The notes under the pieces are model-generated. The model did no database searches, was not told the origin of the DNA, and saw only the letters and a list, made by a program, of their open reading frames with translations. From contig JANAVB010002199.1 of the NCBI GenBank assembly GCA_029216955.1, forward strand, positions 10,276,271 to 10,340,270: DNA of 64,000 bases, read 5' to 3'. The DNA comes from Iris pallida (lineage: Eukaryota > Streptophyta > Magnoliopsida > Asparagales > Iridaceae). The translations under genes were made by a program, and so were the position numbers. Positions 59,021-64,000 of the stretch are shown here, one piece after another. The number at the start of each line of letters is the position of its first letter. Position 1 is the first letter of the stretch.

Positions 59021-60261
59021 TTCATACCGAATCTTACTAGGTTAATAACTAGATTGATCAAGTAGAGCATATAGAGAGGTATTCCGGCTACAAGCAATCC
59101 CGTTATCTGGCGCCTTCCTTGATGGACTTGTAGCCTGCCGACGAGTAGGGCACATTTCCAGCTCACTATTATGTGGGGCACTTATGAAACGATTATTATA
59201 CACACTGTCATGTGTTGCACCCAAGTCACCTGACAAGACATGATAACTCTAAGCTTTAACCTTGCGTCTGGATAACCTGGATAGTCTACAGGGCTTGTGG
59301 CCGTAGGAATATCTTATTGCATCTTGCTAGTAACTAAGCTTGTGATAATCCTAGCTAGTTAATTATCAAACCGTACTCTCGCTTGGCCGTGAATGATTGA
59401 ATGGAGTCCCATCATGTCTAGTCTTGTCTAGACCCAGTACATGGCTATCTCTGGACATGCTTGTGTATACTTTACTTTATCGATAATTTGTTAGAGGCTA
59501 AGTTCTGTTCAGGTGAAGGGTTACAACTCCGATCCTTGTTTGGTTTACGGGTTGTAACTTGGTTACCAGAATAGTCCTTTAGTTATCTTATCGTTTATCA
59601 TCCTGTTCTCTTTAACTCATGTCTGTTATTATTTCATCTGTAACTTATGTACTGATATGCTGGTTTTAGTTCTTAAGTGAAGCCTCCTTTGTGGCACTTG
59701 CTCTTCCAGGTGTCTGATCCAGCTGGTTTTGTATGGCCAAATTTTGGAGCAGCTTCCGAGGATCTCCTAGCCTTCCTGCCAGATGGTGACAAATAGAAGA
59801 AACCCTGGCAACGAGTAGATTTTATTTTGCTCTCACACTCTATTGTAAAAATATTCTTTTGAGGCGTTTAGCCACTGAGCAAGTGTTAGCTCGTGTTGAA
59901 TTTACATTTCTGTCTGCCTACGGGCTGTAACATGATTGGCAAATCTTAGGGTTGATCATGTATGACTTAAACTCTTGCTAGTCTTCGCATTTTGTATGAC
60001 TAGCTTCATGATCATCTGAATATGTAATGTTTGGGACGCCTTACTTTGTATGTCTGATGATCTACCATCTTGTTATAATTACTTGTTTGCTTGAGATTGA
60101 GACACTAGGCTTGTTGTTGACCCTAAGAGACTAATGGCTTGTAGTAAACCCTCATGCATCTAGACAGCCATGACCGTATTGAGAGGTGGAATTCACTTCA
60201 ATGTACGTAGCTGGCTGTGTCTGTCCCCCGCTCTCCAGTATTCTGGTTCTGGGGCATGACA
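59021..60261 (+). repeat. Element A 3' LTR, right part
   Basis: Resumes A's LTR after C; from 59226 it matches the 5' LTR remnant base for base in length. Ends CATGACA. Confidence 0.9.
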
Positions 60262-60960
60262 ATTGCTATGTCTTGGTAGTTGAGAGGTTTGTTTCCCGAT
60301 AGCTTGTGATCATTGATTTAGTGGACCCTGGTGTGCCAGAGGGCCTAGTATTGTTTATGAGGATTAGCGTAGTATCTGACGATTTTACTTCTTGATCTGA
60401 TCTCCATCATGGAGGAGAGACTCTTGCTAGATTGATCTGGTGGATGGACCGACTTGATGATTGGAGCTGTAGGCTCCCATATATGCTTGAGATTCTATTA
60501 TAGTAGAGATTATGATCTTATACTAAACCTGATATCCATGCCACGATGTGGGCAGATGACTTCTTGTGACTGACAGATTTGTCCTTGTTCATGACATGAC
60601 TACTTGTATCCATGCTATAAGTCCTGCTTATCCTTTGAGATATTGGCCCTGATTTTGCACTGTTGTGCTCCTTGTCTACTGGCACTTTGAGGTGCTACTT
60701 CCATGATTATATGGTATTGTGATGCCATGCTAATATTCTAGCTATATTATATGATTACTTGCACGGGTACCTTGGTAGTTGTCCTTTAGTCTTAGCATGG
60801 TCAGGATTGATTGATTGCTTGTGTATTACGCTAAGGATGAATCACAACTGGGACTATAGGTGCTGAGATTGATTCTTACTTAGCGTTTCCGTACTGAGGT
60901 ACAACATCTAGGAGGATGAACATGTGACCACGACCTGTGATTCTGGATAACTGTAGGGAT
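60262..60960. other. Unassigned flank between A and F
   Basis: About 700 bases with no coding signal and no match to other parts of the window that I can see. It could be the sequence A inserted into, or a piece of another repeat. Confidence 0.5.
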
Positions 60961-63243
60961 TGTAGAAGCATGGAATTTCACAACCAGAAAGACCATGCGC
61001 CAGACACTACAGGCACCAGAACTCGAACAGGACACTTCACAGCAAGATCAATAGCCATAGACATCTGAAGAAGGACTTTTTATTTATATATATAAAAGTC
61101 TATTACATGTCTAGAAAACATTGTACAAAGGAGAATTTCTACAAAGGAAAGATCCTAAGTCTACAGCCAGCGGCCACCATGCGCCTTCAGATAGGCGCAA
61201 CAGTCACCATGCGCCTTCAGATAGGCACAGCAGTCACCATGCGCCTCCAGATAGGCGCAGCAGTCACCATGTGCTGCCAGTTAAGCGCAGCAGATACCAT
61301 GCGCCTCCAACCAGGCGCATCCCACCATCTCTTCAGTAGCTCAGTTATGTGCATCCAGCTCAGTTATGTGCATCCCTCTAGCAGCCCAGTTATGTGCCAC
61401 TCTTCCAACCAGGCTCACCTGGCCGAGCAGGAGTGTGCCGCTCTTCCAGCCAGGCTCACCTGATAAATGCTTCGATACACAAAGCATTTAACCCTCTGGC
61501 TGGAACCAAGGAAGAGAAGAGCACCACAAATCTGTGGCCAAGGGAGGCTTCGAAAGAGCCTCCAAAGGCCAAGGAAGACCGTGATCGAAATATGGTTAAA
61601 GGACCAGCTTTCAGAGTGGGCGACACCCACTTTGAAGGAAGAGAGAGCCTAGCACCGCCATTCTGATCTACGGCTCTTCCTGAACAACGGAGATGAGGCC
61701 CGAGCATCCCTATCTTTGGATGCAACAGGCACCTTCCGCCTGCCTCAGAAGCCCTCGACTCCGTCTTTTGGATGTAACAGTCACCTTCAGGAGCATTAAC
61801 GACGACATGGCGTCTCATCTTCACCCTCGGGAGCACTTCGTCAACAGAATGCACCCGAGAACCTGAGTTCATATTGGAAAGACGTGAGGGAATGAGAGGC
61901 CAACCTTCTCTCCATGCCACTATTTATAGGCCGGGCAGATCAAACCCATGCGCCAAGTGGATGGCTCTCCGAATTCCGTACAATGAAATCACATTAAATG
62001 GATGAACCAGACGCCCCGACTTCAGCCAAACGGCTATTAAAAGCACTCGAGAAGCGAAACAGCCGCATCATCAAAGACGTGTCGGATGCGCCGGCTGGTC
62101 AGCACATCACACCTCTTCAAACATCAAACAGATGCACCCTGTACCGAGCGCATCAAAGGGGATGCTCCCCCATACGTCCCCATACGCCTAGCGGAACGTC
62201 AACCGACGCGCCCACTCAGCTGTCCATCGAATGTCACCAACATTAAATACTGAACTGACGGAGTTGGCAGCACGCCTTCCTAAGTCTCAACGGCTGACAG
62301 CTTTTACAGAAAACGAAGCGTCCACAACTTCAGCATCATCATGACTCTATTCCGACGGCTACTGCCACGTGGCCACTCGACCACCCGCATGCGCCTCCAC
62401 GGCCATGCGCCCAAACCCGCATGCGCCTCAAAATCCATGCGCCTCAGACCCTTCACTGATCCCTAAAGACAGAAGAAGAGTCTCCAGTTGAAGCTTTGCA
62501 TGCGCCTCAAAAGCCATGCGCCCCAGACTGATCTCTGATCCCGAAAGACAGAAGGAAAGTCGCTCGTATGTGCCTCAAAAACCATGCGCCCAGAACGGCT
62601 CGTGACTCCTAAAGGTCACGAGCCAAAATCTCATCATGCGCCTAATTCAAGGCGCATCCCACCAAATCATCCCCCCACCAAATCAGAGATCTCCGAGCCA
62701 TGGGTCGACGACACGTGTCCTTTGACTCAACTCATCTAAGATCTCAGCAACAGAAAGATCTTCTCCTCTGCTACGTGCCGACTCACAACAGCAGTATGAA
62801 GAATTCAACTCTGCGAGTAGGGCGCATCATCCATGCGCCTCCATCAGCAATCTCCACGTGGCGTCCCCACGCACCGGCGTATCCTACATATGCGCGCATG
62901 AGCAGCCAACCTGCCCAGCTATAAATGGAGAAATCATCCCCTTCTTACAAACACAGAGACATACATACGAACAATCCAGACAGAGATCACCAGAGAGGCA
63001 GATACAGACACTCAACGTCTTCCTCCTCTCAGCCAGCTCCAGCACCCAGAGTAATCTACACCTTCAGAGAACCGATAACCGTCGTCAGCCCGTCAACGGA
63101 GTCGACGCATTACCACTCGCTCCATTGGCACTTAGGATCCAGATTAAACAAAAGTGTACTCCTAGGACTACATCTAAGTCCTATATTGTAACACTGTTCT
63201 GTTTGTATTAAGATTTGCAATCAAACGATTTTAATGGCAAACA
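60961..63243 (+). repeat. Element F 5' LTR (B family)
   Basis: Matches the B LTRs across its length with more differences and small gaps (2283 against 2343 bases). It contains the hairpin array, CATGCGCC octamers, antisense TATA (61920-61928), sense TATA-like TATAAATGG (62920-62928) and the terminal ATGGCAAACA. Confidence 0.93.
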
Positions 63244-64000
63244 AGCTGGCGACTCTGCTGGAGACTTCTTTCTTCTCTTACGAGAAAGTCGTGTCACAGG
63301 CCGACGACGTGAAGGTGGGCTCCTCCCACAAGACGCTGGTTGTGCGCCTCAATCAACAGGCGTACGAGGAGTTCATTTCTGAAGGTAGCGCGAGTCCTTC
63401 GAAGCGGCTGCCGAAGCCGAAGAAGACCCGCCGTGTCTAGGTGCGCAAGGTCGACGCCTCGGGCACCACCACTGAAGGGGATGTGCCAATCCAGCCCTCC
63501 CTTCCTGCTGACGTTCTCAGCAACCAAGGTGCGCCCGCTGATGCAGCGCATCTCTCGGGGAAACGTGCGGCTGACCAGATTCCCCAGCCATCTCCCTCTC
63601 AGGCGAGGAAGATGCATCGACGGAGCAGGGGCGCAGCCAAAGCCCCGTGCATCACCTCTGATGCGCCACAAAAAGTCTCTGTCTTTGACACACTCACTCA
63701 CTATAATGGCGAGGAGAATTTGGATGCTGAGTACTATGCGCCCAGCGGGCTAGTACAAAGAAATCCGAGGCGGCACGGGCCATGCGCCACAAGCGTGCTA
63801 TGCCAGCAGCAGGCCAGAGGTACGTGCTCACAATTACGCGCACTGCCGATGGCAAGCTGTACAAGGTCGACTCAGGTGCTTCGGCACCAAAGACGAGTCG
63901 ATCTTCAAAGTCCTCATCTCACTTGGGCGCATCCACTGCGTGCATAACCAAGTTGAGTGCGACAGATTCAGTGGTCTTGAACTCCCGCGCCTCCTCTGGT
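63234..64000 (+). pseudogene. Element F gag leader, cut by window end
   Basis: The open frame starts at the ATG inside the LTR (63234) and runs through the LTR boundary and the primer site, then matches the B leader. A TAG at 63438 replaces a Trp codon of B. One C is missing near 63741 relative to B, which shifts the frame. The CAG at the position of B's first stop is kept here. The rest of F lies beyond the window. Confidence 0.85.

Larger units (their letters stand above)
1810..60261 (+). mobile_element. Element A: decayed Tekay/Del-type chromovirus, split by later insertions
   Basis: A is the oldest element visible. Its own parts are 1810-2845 (5' LTR remnant), 2855-2872 (primer site), 3003-4750 (gag, protease), 8764-11696 (RT, RNase H, integrase, chromodomain tail), 11863-13526 and 59021-60261 (3' LTR). 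Insertions G and C account for the gaps. The order protease-RT-RNase H-integrase is that of Ty3/gypsy; the integrase C-terminal text and the closing tryptophan-rich tail resemble Tekay/Del chromoviruses. LTR ends are TGTCAC and GTGACA, a good inverted repeat. A's own target duplication cannot be checked because its left end lies outside the window. Confidence 0.85.

Overview
This window is a nest of plant LTR retrotransposons of the Ty3/gypsy superfamily. I see no host gene. A chromovirus of Tekay/Del type, Tat-lineage elements with a second RNase H and an antisense gene, primer sites that fit plant-type tRNAs, and a plant-mobile-domain-like protein together point to a flowering plant with a large, repeat-rich genome. 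I cannot name the species from sequence alone.

Nesting, outermost first. Element A (+) is a decayed chromovirus: 5' LTR remnant 1810-2845, gag-protease 3003-4750, pol 8764-11696, and a 3' LTR split into 11863-13526 and 59021-60261. Three things have landed in A. E (1-1809) is the end of an LTR that cut A's 5' LTR. G (4751-8758) is a solo LTR between protease and reverse transcriptase. C (13527-59015, - strand, duplication AGGGA) is a Tat element inside A's 3' LTR. C was then hit twice: B (14365-32933, + strand, duplication GCATG) is a related Tat element in one C LTR, and D (47177-56073, - strand, duplication AACCA) is a non-coding large LTR derivative in C's gag. F (60961 to the window end) is a third Tat copy of the B family. 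Bases 60262-60960 are unassigned flank.

B and C are two diverged families with the same plan. LTR, then a gag-protease-RT-RNaseH-second RNaseH-integrase reading frame, then a block of structured repeats, then a gene on the opposite strand, polypurine tract and LTR. The antisense gene is spliced, has its own TATA box, and encodes a plant-mobile-domain-like region followed by coiled coil. Pol and the antisense gene converge on the repeat block.

The most interesting signals are in B and C. (1) The block between the converging genes holds copies of a constant core of about 20 nt, each flanked by short inverted repeats whose sequence differs from copy to copy while remaining complementary; the core is shared by both families. 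(2) The polyprotein start codon appears to lie in the last ten bases of the LTR, so the primer binding site is translated. (3) Each family carries its own octamer, CATGCGCC in B/F and CATGCGGC in C, in the LTRs, upstream of the antisense gene and in its first intron, a layout that recalls a self-encoded regulator with dispersed sites. Coding regions are all broken, mostly by in-frame stops in B and C and by stops plus frameshifts in A, so none is expected to make full protein.
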